Part shown: one piece after another, positions 32,973 through 44,761 of the stretch | Numbering within the stretch: the first letter of the stretch is position 1 | Layout: each line of letters begins with the position of its first letter | NCBI GenBank assembly: GCA_001661515.1 | Contig: LUVW01000005.1 | Location: 726,208 to 790,207, forward strand | Length of the DNA: 64,000 nt | Direction of reading: 5' to 3' | Source: Capniomyces stellatus | Taxonomy: Eukaryota; Kickxellomycota; Harpellomycetes; Harpellales; Legeriomycetaceae | Position numbers and translations under genes: made by a program | Notes under the pieces: model-generated | Seen by the model: only the letters and a program-made list of their open reading frames with translations | Databases searched by the model: none | What the model was told of the DNA's origin: nothing

Positions 32973-34746
32973 TCAAAAACCAGTGGGGTAAGAGCCTGCT
33001 TGCATATTAAAGTTGAACTGTGTGAACGATCCATTTGCGTTTTCCTCCGGTGTAAGCAAGTACACCCCATCTGCGCCCACTGTCCCGTTGCCACCAACAG
33101 CATTGCTGGCGTTGACGTTTCCTGCTTGGCTAATCAATTTTTTTGAAGCCATTTCTTCTTTTTCTGCGCATCCTCGGTTGCCTCCGCCCACTCCCAAGTT
33201 TCCTTTTTGACCTCCAATCTCCAAAATTCCGTATTGCAGTTGATAGTCATACCCATTGCTCTTGATTTGTCCGTTGATAAACTCCTCGGTCATTTGCTGC
33301 TTTTGCTTTTTCATGCTAGCTTCCAAACTATTTTCCCTGTCGATTGTTGTCTGTTCATCAAATCTCCTTTTATTAGTTTGCTGCAACTCTGTTCCAATAT
33401 CTGCCGCCCCCAGCTGCCCACTTTCCTTTTTAGCTCCGTTCTTGTCTCCGTTGAACTTTATGTTGCTGTTTATGTCTCCAACCCCAATTTGAGCTTGCAG
33501 TGATTGCAACATTGCTGTCTCGTAGTAATCTGCGTTTAAGCCGCTGCAGTCAATTGGTTTGCTGAAATTTGTACTCCCATTGCTGTATATTCTAAAGTCC
33601 GAAGCTGAAAATCCCCCCTCCACTGATTTTCCTTGCATTCCTAACATAGCATCCAGGTCTGACCCTCCCACCACGCTATTTCCCCGACCATGAAGCTTGG
33701 GCAGCATCTGTTTTATCATGTCCTCCTTTGTCTGGTCAAAAATACTGTTTATGCTCTTTGATTTACTTATGTCTTCAAACATAGGCTCTCCACTGAACTT
33801 GTGTCCATTATCAAGCTTCTGTACGCTGTGTGTTTTTCTTAGCTGCTGCTGCTCAAGAAAATTCAGCTGTGTCCGATTCACATTATGCATTTGCCCTAGC
33901 TGCCGAAACTGGTCCATTTGCTGCGAGCTGGTTAATCCACTCATGTAGTAGCCGCTGCCTCCCACTGCGTTCTTGTTGTATGGATCAGCCATTGTCAACA
34001 TCTGGCTAGCCTGTGGTTGGTTCGGAAATCCTGACATTGTCAGAACTTTTCTTAACTCCACCACCTCAGTTTCTAGACAGCTTAAATTTTTGCTCAAGTA
34101 GCTGATGTAGTCCTTGGCCTTTTGCATTATGTATACGGTTGATGGCTTTGACAGCTGCAGTGACGGCACGGCATCTTTTAGTTCAAACAGTACTTTTCTT
34201 TGATGATGGCGTCTCTAAAAACATAAAAATCAAATCCGCTGTTATAAAAACCATTGAAATAAACTCACTAATCACTGCCACCAAAATCACAAAATCCAAG
34301 CTCCAGTATTGAGAATACAATATAGAAAGCTTGCTAGTTAGAGTTTAAAAGTATTTATGCAAAAAAAACAAAAAAAAAAACACATACACACCTTTTTCTC
34401 GAGCTCATTGTGGTTTAGCCTGTTTTTTCTATTTGATTTTCAATAAGATTGTTTAATTTATTTATTTAGGTTTTGCCAGTATTTAAATATTGCGATACCC
34501 TCTTATGTACAAACCAACTGCAACTCCAACCTGCTTTAAAACAGAATATTTCACTTACTTTGGTTTCGCAGTATTGCTGCTGTTGTTGCTTCCGGTGTTC
34601 AAATTTTGCTTTGTGGTTTTTGTTGATACTACTTTATTCTCGTTTGATTTGGTAATCTGGTCGTTATCAACAATGGCGTCGTAATCATCTAGACTCACGA
34701 ATATGTCAATGTTGCTCAAGTTCTCTGTGTTGTCAAAACTTTCCAT
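32973..34746 (-). CDS. Max/Mad-like bHLH transcription factor
   Basis: Three exons on the minus strand: 34559-34746, a 37-base micro-exon at 34392-34428, and 32973-34214, giving 488 residues. The micro-exon encodes the basic region, and the junction restores HNELEKKRR (residues 69-77). His69, Glu73 and Arg77 are the residues that read CACGTG-type E-boxes in class B bHLH proteins. The helix-loop-helix follows: RKVLFELKDAVPSL, then STVYIMQKAKDYISYL and LETEVVELRKVL, the last possibly a short leucine zipper. The motif is close to animal Mad/Mxi (HNELEKNRR) and Max. The rest is a Gly/Asn/Gln-rich region without known domains. It is a nuclear DNA-binding regulator, homodimer or heterodimer. Targets are unknown, and orthology to a named fungal factor is not established. 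Confidence 0.88.
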
Positions 34747-37716
34747 AGTACACTGCTGTTTTCCTCAAATTCTGTTTACTCCTTTTACTTTTTTTTTATC
34801 TACCAAGCTTATAGTTATACAGATGTTTTAGTTAAGTATACATGATTTTAACATCTATATTTGTGTGTATATTGCTTGTTGATACCATGCTTTCTTGCCA
34901 AGCTCGCTTTTAAAACTCAATATGTAGTGTTCTAAAAATATAGGTTAAACTCACATTCTATTTAAACAAATTTATTTTCTGTGCAATGGTTCTTCTATGT
35001 AAACTGCAAGTATAATCATTCACACTCTAACTTTACGACTCGAGCTTTAGTTTTCTCCTAGGCTAAATTTCCAGAATTTAGCTTACTCCTAGAATATCTC
35101 TGTTCTTTTCTTTTGCTTTTCTTATTTTAGTTAAGAAAATGGCTCAAGCTTATCCTTCACTGTGTGTAATCCCTAATTATTGATATACGCATACCCAAAG
35201 TGACGTATTAGTATACTACCGCACAGTTTGATTGGCTTAGTTTGCAACATATATGGCGATATATAAGGCGATATATAAGGCTACGATCTGCTGGTATAAT
35301 TGAAACCAACAACTCGCTTTTAAATAGTGATAAACTGTATTATGGCTTTTAAATTAAACTATTTTTACCTGTTTTTTTTACTTGGGATTGATTAGATTGT
35401 TAGTCGTGTTGGATAAAAGAAAAAAAATAAAGTATTTTTGGAGATGCAAAGACTACAGGCATATATTTTATAAATAAATAAAGGTATATAACCAGATGTG
35501 TAAAAGCTGGCTCGGCGTTTGGTATAATAGTATACTATATCACAAATGTAAAGCAATCGTGTTCGTAAGACTCTGTTGGTAATTTATGCTATAAACTATT
35601 GCAACGTGCTCGAGTATGGTGTTTAATATTTAATATTCCCAAAAATACAAATAAATGTGATAAATGAGGGTAAATTTATCTGCAATGAATTGGTCTGTGG
35701 GAGTATCCCTTGATGTATATATAATTATTTCTGCTGTGAATACTAGCGCTAGTGATGTATTATTACTGATTAATGAGTGATTTAATTACGTTGTCTTGTC
35801 AAAACAGGTTTACTTCGCAGCAGTAGGTCCGTGTTAATACCAATATACTTACCACTAATGTCAGCTTTAATATCAAAGCACTGCTACAACATAGATACGT
35901 ATATTGGCTACATAATATTACCTATTCTCGATTAGATTGCGCTTAATAGTATTTTAATTGAACACTTTGCTTTGGAATGGTTATATACTACTATTAGTAG
36001 CTTTTCGACACAACACTATTTCATCAAGAGCTGTATTAGCTTAGTTAAAGTTAATAATTAATTATTAATTAATTAATTAATTTCATATGCTCTGGTTTGG
36101 TTACATAGATTAACTGGTATTTTTATTACAACAATTTAGCACTGACCTTAATTTTCTTCCTTTCTTTTTATTGAATTGGTTTCTTTATACTATATTTACT
36201 TTGATTTTTCGCAATACTTGATTTATTTTCTTTATATTTTATTACATTGATTTTTCGCTATACTATATTTATTTTCTATGATTCTTTTACTTTACTTTAA
36301 TTTTAATTAGGTATTAATATTTTGAATAGCACTTTGAGTGCTAGTATTAAACAACTATTAAAATATAACTGTTAGCCCAATTAATAGACGTTTACTTTAT
36401 TAATATTATATAAAACCTTAAATGTAGCTGCTTTATTAAATACAAAATTGATTTCCTGCCTAGTTGGCTGAGAAATGTAAATTTGAGCTCGAAAGAAAGT
36501 GGAGAAGATTAACACGGTTAATTGCAATAACCCTAACAGCATGGCACTAATTAATTTACACTAAAAGGACATATGGACTGGCTTGTATTAATCAACCCGA
36601 ATTGCTTTATAGCAGCTCTGTTGATGGTGCGGCTAAAACGCAAACTGGATTTCGTTTGCTTAGCTGGTTGACTGGCCAAGAGCACCGAAACTAAACCAAG
36701 AATTACCAAGCCCTACAACAAATAAACACGGGCGTCACTTTTATATCTGATAAGGACAAATCGCTGTGACTGGCGTAACTAACTGTAGCTGTTCTGGCAG
36801 CATTAAGTAAAAGTTAAACATACTGAAAAAAAACGACTCGTTTAGTAAAAGAATAATGTCTCGCTTTACATCAACAGAGTTGTAAGATCTGCTTGTATTA
36901 TGAACAGAAAACAAGACTTTTTGTTCAGCCAACTCTGCACAATGTGCTATAAAATAAACAAATATACTGCTTGATAAGAAAACAAAACGGATCAGCATAC
37001 GTTACTCTACGTGCCGAATTTTCAAATATAATAAATGTGAAAATCAACTAGAATCAATTATGTGATGTTGATGGTGTATTGTAGGCTTGTACAAGTGCTA
37101 AAATCTAAAAAGATATATACAGAGTACAGAAAGGTATATATACAAAGTTCAGAAACGTATATTAACGAAAATAAAAGTAACACACTAATCCTTATAAGAA
37201 TTTTGGATACAACCAAACAGGACTTTAGCTCAAAGCGCACACTAGATATTTTCATAAGCACCTTTAATGGAGATGAATAGAAATCACGAATATAAAAGCA
37301 GTTTTAAATATTATCGAAGCATTCGCTAAGTTAAAATTCTGAATTTTGGTAACTTTCAGCGTCTTGCATTGATTTGTGATGGTTGGCTGGTAATACTTTA
37401 AAAAAAAACATTTTTTTTATTAGCTTACTTTTTGAATAAAATTTTCGCAACCAAATAAATTAAAATTTCTTTTCTATTGGCGATTTTCAGAAACATTAGA
37501 TTCAGTTATACTCTAAAGTTTCAATTATTATTCAAAGTTTACCTTGTAAAATGGATCGAAAAATGAAAACCAAACTGCGATTCTAGAATAAATTAGTTTC
37601 ATTTATCCTTTGTATTTGGCCGATTCACTAATAGTGAAAAGAATTCGAGGTACAATTTAGAACTTTTTGTTTTGTTTTTATAAGGCTAAGAGAAAACAGA
37701 TATATAAATTTGAATA
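34747..37716. other. Long divergent intergenic region bHLH / RRP44
   Basis: About 3 kb of AT-rich DNA. It contains a short tandem repeat of ATATATAAGGCG type (35248-35281), a TTAA run near 36055-36083, and one possible minus-strand exon (listed separately). No other gene or RNA recognised. Confidence 0.5.
36551..36712 (-). CDS. Possible terminal exon of a small secreted protein
   Basis: After a good acceptor (pyrimidine-rich, TTGTAG) on the minus strand, a frame of 53 residues begins GLVILGLVSVLLASQPAK and ends at TAA. The hydrophobic run looks like the core of a signal peptide, and codon use is less AT-rich than the surroundings. An in-frame TAG sits directly before it, so it needs an upstream exon with a start codon. 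I could not place one with a matching donor phase. The open frame at 36741-36998 (85 codons) also begins with a hydrophobic stretch. Unproven. Confidence 0.2.
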   Translation of the reverse strand, partial: GLVILGLVSVLLASQPAKQTKSSLRFSRTINRAAIKQFGLINTSQSICPFSVN

Positions 37717-40700
37717 ATGCTTAGATCAAAAGCATTTGTTAAGCGGACACGTAAAGGAAATGTCGTAAGAGTTGTTAAGGAGCATTATTTGCGGGATGAT
37801 ATTCACTGTGGATGCGAGATTTGCGAAAATGAAACGTGTGTGGATGCAAGAAAGCAGGCCGAACTGAGTTTGAAGCAATCTTCAGAGCGCGGTGTTAATA
37901 ACCAGTTGCGTAAAGTTGCGCCTTTGTCTGGCGATGTTGAGGAAGGCTCTAAATGGGGTAAATGCTATTTGATTCCAGACACAAACGAGTTTGTCAACCA
38001 GGTAAATCCAATTTTTTTTATTGAAAAAAAAGAGTAGTTTTGAATACAGAAATTTGAATTATTGCTTAAAAATACCAAGTGTTTAGATCCTTGTGGAAAT
38101 TGTTTTTTTTCAAGAAAAGTTTGATTTTTTAGTTACCTTGGAGGAGGACGAGGATGGATTATCTTTTTTTCATTTTTATTGATTTGAGGATGGATTGTTT
38201 TTTATTGGAATTTGGTATTGATATTGTATTTTATTGTTTGATAATGGTGTAGATTGATATTTTTGAAAAGCCAAATATCAAAAACGTGATAGTTCTACAA
38301 ACAGTTCTTGACGAGTTGAGGGGATTGAGTCTGCCGGTATATAACCGAGTGCGAACCATTACTACTGAGCAAGGAATGTTTAGGAATTGGTATGTTTTTT
38401 CAAATGAACACAACAGAGAAACCTATATAGAAAGAAATGCTGAAGAGAGTCCAAATGATAGAAACGATAGAGGTAAGGAAGATTAAACGGTTTAAAATAG
38501 AATATATGTACAATAGTTGAAATAGAGACTAAAAAAAAGGGAAATTTGGATTGAAACCGGATGTGGTCAAATAGCAATCAGAGTGGCGTGTTCTTGGTAC
38601 AGGGAGCATTTGCAAGCGGTTGGAATTAACATCCTGTTGATAACGGAGGATGCAGGCAATATTGGCAAAGCCAAAGAGCTGGGGTTAGACGTATGCAGAA
38701 TGGAGGAATACCTAAAGACGCAGGAAGGAAGTATTGAGCTGCTTGATATGCTTGGCAACACGAGCGTGGAAAAGGAAGACAAGTGGGAGGGGTATAGGCC
38801 GTACATGACACCAGCACAGATGCAGGAAGGGTTGAAGCAAGGGTTTTTGGCGCAAGGAACGTTGCAGGTAGCAGCATACAATTACTTGGAAGGATCTATT
38901 TTTGCGTTTGTGAAAGAAAAGGAGAGCAAGGACGAGCAAAAGGTGTTGATACTGGGAAGGGCAAACATGAACCGAGCTGTGCATGGCGACAGAGTGGTGG
39001 TGAAAATACTGCCAACCAGCGAATGGCGCAAAGCGCCTGGTACAGCGTTGATGGACGAAGACGAGGATACGATCAATGACGTTGCTTCGAAAAACAGCGG
39101 CGTAGGGCTGGAGGATAAAAACAACAAGGAGGAGCTGGGGAAAGGCGCCAAGAGAGCAAAGATTGACAAAACTGTTCAGGGCGGGAAGGGAGACAGTTTG
39201 TGCACAGAAGATGAAAAGCTGGGTAGTGAGTTGGGAGAGCCAACAGCGATTGTGGTGGGTATAATCCGCAGAAACTGGAGGCAGTACTGCTGCTTCCTGG
39301 ACCCAAACCACACAAAGCTTGCGTCGTCAAAGGCGGTTGGCTCGTTGTCATCGGTACTTATGCTTCCAATGGACCGCAGGGTTCCAAAAATAAGAATCAA
39401 AACGCGCCAGGCCCAGCAGCTTATAGGAAAAAGAATAATTGTAGCGCTTGATGACTGGGCAGTAGACTCAAAGTACCCAATGGGCCACTTTGTGCGGTCA
39501 ATTGGTGAAGCGGGCGATAGAAACACAGAGACGGAAGTGTTGCTGCTTGAGCACGATGTAGCGTACCACGAGTTCAGCGATATTGTTAAAGCAGACTTAC
39601 CCAGGGAGGGAGACCGTTGGTTGTTTGACCCAGACCGTGATGGAGTGACAGATGGAACACGAATTGACTTGCGACACATTGATGTTTGCAGCATTGATCC
39701 GCCTGGATGTACTGATATTGACGATGCCCTGCATTGCTACCAACTACCAAACGGGAATTACAATGTTGGAGTCCGTAAGTTGAAGATTTCCACTGGGGTG
39801 TTATTTATATAAGAGAGTGTGTGCTTGGAAGGAATGTGTAATAGTAAAATTGACTAACAGAGTGTTTTTTTTTTTGGGCTTGTTTGTGTTATGATTGGTT
39901 AGATATTGCCGATGTCACGCACTTTGTCAAGCCAAACTCGGCAATTGACAAGGAGGCAGCAAACAGATGCACGTCGGTGTACTTGGTTGAAAGGAGAATA
40001 GACATGTTGCCAATGCTTTTGGGGACAAACCTGTGCTCGTTGAAGAGCAATGTTGATAGGCTGGCGTTTTCGTGTGTGTGGGAGCTGGATGGGGACGCAA
40101 ACTTAGTATCGGTCAAGTTCCACAAAAGCGTGATTCGGTCAAAGGCGTCGCTGACTTATGAGGAAGCACAGATGCGAATAGACGATGCAAGCATGAACGA
40201 CCCAATAACGAAAAACATCCGAGTGTTGAACAAAATGGCGAAACTGCTGAAGGCAAAAAGAATGGAAATGGGTGCGCTAACGCTGCTATCGCCTGAAGTC
40301 AGGTTTAAGCTGGAAAACGAGTCGCAGGATCCCGTTGACGTGGAAATGAAGGCACTCAAGGAAACCAACAGCCTGGTTGAAGAGTTTATGTTGCTGGCAA
40401 ACATCAGCGTGGCCAAGCAGATATACTCCAAGTTCCCTGAATCCGCACTTCTGCGTCGCCACCCACAGCCTCCACAGTCAAACTTTGACTCGCTCAGACT
40501 CGCACTTGCCAATCTGAACCTTGACATTGACCCAACAACCTCGCTGACCTTGTCCAACTCCCTGAACAAAGCCGTGCTGGACTCTGACCCCTACTTCAAC
40601 AACCTGGTGCGTATTCTAACCACCCGATGCATGCTGCAAGCCGTGTACTTTTGCTCAGGAACCACAACTCCCTCCGAATACCGCCACTATGGTCTTGCAG

Positions 40701-41425
40701 CCGACATCTACACCCATTTCACCAGTCCCATTCGTAGATACTCTGATGTAATGGTTCATCGCGTGCTGGCCGCCTCCATTGGCTACGTCGATCCGCTAGC
40801 GTCCACCTACACCAACAACAGCGCCCTGTTGGTAGCCGACAAAACCTCAATGGCCGAGCAGTGCGAGACTCTCAACAAACGCCACAGAATGGCTCAGCAG
40901 GCCTCAAGAGCCTCAATTGAGCTATACACCAACTTGTTCTTTAAAGGCAAAACTGTCCTCCAAAAGGGCTATGTCACCCAGATTCTGCAGAACGGTTTCT
41001 CAGTCTTGATTCCCCACTATGGAATTGAAGGCGTTGTCTATATCAACTCCAACCTGACATCTTCCAACAGCTCCAAGGATTCCCAGTCCCCAACCTCCTC
41101 CGCCGACCCGCCTCTAGTTTTCAACCAAGAATCTCTGTCCCTTATCTCCCCCACCGACCCAAAAATCTCCATCCAGCTCTTCCAAAACCTAAACGTCCTG
41201 CTTAGTATCGACGATGCTCCTGTTTCCGCCAACGTAAGCTCAATGAGACGCAAACTCACGCTTCGCCTAATGGACCCCATCATTCCTGGGCTATCCATTG
41301 AGGGCGAGGAACGAATCAAAGTTCTCGAGACTTTGGAATCAACAAAAGACTCTCTCAATAAAAAAGAGTCCGAAATCGTCAGTCTTATCGAAACACACAA
41401 AACTGAAATGATCAGCACTCTTTAA
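37717..41425 (+). CDS. DIS3: Exosome nuclease Rrp44/Dis3
   Basis: Four exons: 37717-38001, 38253-38472, 38575-39774 and 39903-41425, totalling 3228 bases and 1075 residues. The N terminus has the CR3 cysteine cluster HCGCEICENETC. The PIN endonuclease domain follows with its acidic set: Asp88 in PDTN, Glu116 in LDELRG, NDRNDR at 163-168 and Asp194 in ITEDAGN. Cold-shock domains and then the RNB exonuclease follow, with DPPGCTDIDDALHC, whose Asp543, 549, 551 and 552 are the expected metal ligands. HIADVTHFVKP is rebuilt exactly across the third intron, and an S1-type domain ends the protein. Rrp44 is the catalytic subunit of the RNA exosome, in nucleus and cytoplasm. All catalytic residues are present. 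The introns are 251, 102 and 128 bases. Confidence 0.95.
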
Positions 41426-42133
41426 CCTTTCAATATACTCTATATATATCTTCAGCTTTAATTGTTCCTAATATTATATACATTTTTATCTATACTTTTG
41501 TTAGTTTGAGAAATAGTAATTAAAAAAAAATATCAATACTAAACTTGTCTTGTCTTTTGTCAAAATTGAGTATACTGTTGGTGGTTTATACTGCACTTTT
41601 ATTGCTGTGTTTGTGTGTATTTAAATGTCGTTTTATTGCGTGAGATGAACCAAAAAACTATAGTAAAACTGAAAGACACATATGTAGTTGGCTATATAAA
41701 TAAAAGTGTTAAAGCATATATCAATGTAATTATTTTTGACAAGCAAAAAGTATAGTAAAAATTAGAAAATGTAAAAGAAAATAAGAAAGTGTTTCGCATA
41801 ATAGATGAAAAACAAATACAACCACGTTTCTCTGTCTTGCTTTAGAATAGAAACTATTATATTCGGTTCTTTTTTGGAATGTACATGTTTTTTTTTTAAA
41901 TAAAAAAAAGGATAAAAAAAAAAGGTAAGGCTGGGATGACATTAAAATGAAAAAGGAGACGGAGTTTGTTATTTGTAGCTTTATAAAACACGGTGGAATA
42001 ATGGATTTAAAGTGGTTGTGGTAATGAATTATGATAATTTACAGTTTGGACGTTTGGATGTTTGGATGTTTTGGATGCATTTTTTTGACTGATGAGAGGT
42101 TGGGGATGGAGCTGGAGACGGGGGAGGGGGGAT
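41426..42133. other. Convergent intergenic region
   Basis: Between the 3' ends of RRP44 and the gene at 42134. AT-rich with A-runs; a short GGATGTTT tandem near 42050-42080. No gene seen. Confidence 0.6.
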
Positions 42134-44761
42134 TTAAAATATAATGTTTTCTTCAGCTTCAGTCAACGCTTTTGATGAATTTTCCAGCATGCTGTTTGCT
42201 AATCTCGTCAGTGTCAAAATATCATCCAGCTTAATACAGTACTTGACCACGCCCTTTCCATTACTCTTTATGCTATTGACTGTTCTTTTTCTAAGCAGCG
42301 GGCTCAGAATTATGGTATCCTCGGTATCTCCGCTGCTAAAACTGTTGGTCTTGATGTTTCTTTTTACTAGCCGACTTTGGCTAGACTCAACATTCATTAG
42401 GGTTGGGCTAAGCATAATTGCATCGCTCCTTATACTCGGATCCTCTTTGCTTGGCTTTTTGTCTAAACCAACAAACTCTCGATCCGAACAATCGTCAGAA
42501 TCGCTGATCAGGCCATCTAAAAACGTTTTGCTCACATTCAGAGAAATCGTAGATCTCTTGTCGCCCTTTGCCAGCGTTTTTGAACCCTCGGGCTTTGCTT
42601 GCGACAGGGACTTGAACAGGCTTCTTATGTAATGGTTCTGCTGCGCCACGTCCACAAAGCAGGCACTCACGTTATTATACCCACCAATCAAAGTCGACCG
42701 TGAGCTGCTCCCATACCCATTGTTGGATAAAATTAGGAATGCCTCCATTTCTCTCCATGCCTCCCATAAAGTCTCCTCTTCCTGGCTTGGTTCTTTATCG
42801 CCTATTGTTCGCTGCGACTCGGTAAAGCTTGTTTCGCTCTTTGACTCCAAAAAGTTTCCTTTGATATTAGTCAACGAATCTATGATTTTCTGTCGAAGCA
42901 CCTTCAACTCTACAGAATAAAATATTTACACCCGTAATTATAGTATATTCGTGTTGTGTATTACCATTCCAGTGTATATTCAGCTACCAAATCCATCAAT
43001 AAAGCCTTTACACGCGTCAACTTACCTTTGCATGAGGTGTGCAGCCCTTCTACCAGCTTCACTTGATTTATAACATCCTTTTCAAACTCAAACACCTTAT
43101 TCAGCTTGTTTTTCCTCTGCGGCAAATTGAAAACCGTCTTTTTGCTTCGGAAATTCTCCGATTTTTTTACTTCCAGTTTGCCTGACCCTGAAACTCTCCC
43201 TGATATGTTTCGTGACGACTTGCGTGTTTGGAATCCTTCCCTCGATGGCTTCTTTGGTGCCACGCTATCTTTCGACAACTTTCCATACTTTACCTCTCGA
43301 TCTGACAATTTCGCTGACCCATCATCAAATACAAAGTCATCATCCCAGTTACTCACTGTACTTTCTAAAAATAGCAATTACCACATAGCATCATTTAGTA
43401 TCAAACAGGATCATACTACAATTGAGCACCGATTAAATTCACCGCACAACTACTACCAACCTAACTACAACATGACAACTAGATTATCATACCAACTATT
43501 CTACCTTTTTGGTATTTGGTATTTGGTGTTTGGTGTTTGGTGTTTGGTGTTTGGTGTTTTACCTTGATCCCAGTCCTTCATGCTGGCTTTGCTTATCCTT
43601 TCTATAACTTCGTGGCATGACAGGCCTTCTTTTGACATTTTCTTGGGAGATATTTCAACCATTTCGCTGCGCACCTTTGCTTTGGCAGCTGACGCCTTTT
43701 TCAACAACCTTCGACTCTTTTTGGACTCATAAACATCATCCACCGCTGCTTTCGATCTCTTTGATGCTAGCCTCCTTATCTCCTCAGTGTAATCATCTTT
43801 ATCCACTCCTATTTTACCCATTATAGCCACTGGTGAAAACTCCTTTGACGTCCGGTACTCTATACTACTAACGCTCTTTTGTGTGTTTAATCCCAGGTTA
43901 TTCTATTATCAAAACACCAAAGACAACCAACCCGAATTATTATAAATACAACCCTAACTTCTACTCCTCCACGTAACTATATCATAATCGCACAAATACC
44001 ATCAACACATCTTTTATAGTTTAAAATAATCCAATAACCCGTCTTCTACTCACATATTTTCTAGGTTTTTGGGCTATCTCAAGTGTCAGCCTTGATCTTA
44101 CTGGTCTTTCTTTAGCAATAAGAATGGCATTGCTATCCATGTTTCTTTTTTCTTCGGCGGTTTTTATTAAACCCAGCCCCTCTATGCTCGAATTTGATCT
44201 CTTGGATCTGCTTCTTGTATTGGATAGTCCCACATAAGCAAGGTCTTCTTGCGCTATTTAATTGCACCACAAGCATTAATTAACTTTTTTTCTCCCCTCC
44301 TTCTTTTTCCCTTTTATTTTTCATTTAAACAGGGCTCTAATCTTTTTCTGTCAATAACCTGCAAGCCTGTTTATACCAAACCTTGTGCAGATAAAAATTC
44401 AAGTATTTTCTTTTTTCCGTTTCCGTTTTCCGTTTATTTGTTTGTTTTTTTTATAGGTTCTTTGCAGCTGTATTGCTATCAAAATTAGCATAGGCCCTAC
44501 TACTAACTGTTTATATCACTTACGTTTAGTCGGTTGTGAATTATTCACCACAACATTTCCATTCTTCTTGGTTTTTTTATTGTTACTGTTACTGCTGCCG
44601 TCGCTGTTTTTTGGAACCAGGATAAAACTTTCTTCGCTCGTGTTTTTTTGCAAAAAGAAACACAACTTCTTCATGGCATATTTGGTCCTTTGCTTAATTG
44701 ATTTTCTATTATTACTCTTCACATTCTTGTCCAAATCCGACTTTGCTGGAAATTCATCCAT
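42134..44761 (-). CDS. Unrecognised 630-residue protein with WDDDF motif
   Basis: Five exons on the minus strand, at 44524-44761, 44054-44253, 43563-43902, 43026-43364 and 42134-42909, join in frame to 630 residues. All donors are GTAAG-, GTGAG- or GTAAA-type and all acceptors TAG. The first part is basic and Asn/Ser-rich (RSRSKRSNSS, KRKNM). A conserved-looking block SSIEYRTSKEFSPVAIMGKI follows, then basic helices (RRLASKRSKA, SRRLLKKASAAKAKVR). NWDDDFVFDD lies at the exon 3-4 junction, and a helical C-terminal third starts ELKVLRQKIIDSL. WDDDF-type acidic-aromatic motifs occur in some fungal mitotic-exit regulators of the Byr4/Bfa1 kind, but I cannot support that identity. The composition suggests a nuclear or chromosome-associated protein. 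The exon model is good; function is unknown. Confidence 0.65.
43511..43559. repeat. Heptamer tandem repeat GGTGTTT inside an intron
   Basis: Seven head-to-tail 7-base units (two GGTATTT, five GGTGTTT on the plus strand) lie within the third intron of the gene at 42134-44761. They begin two bases inside the donor site. Confidence 0.85.
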
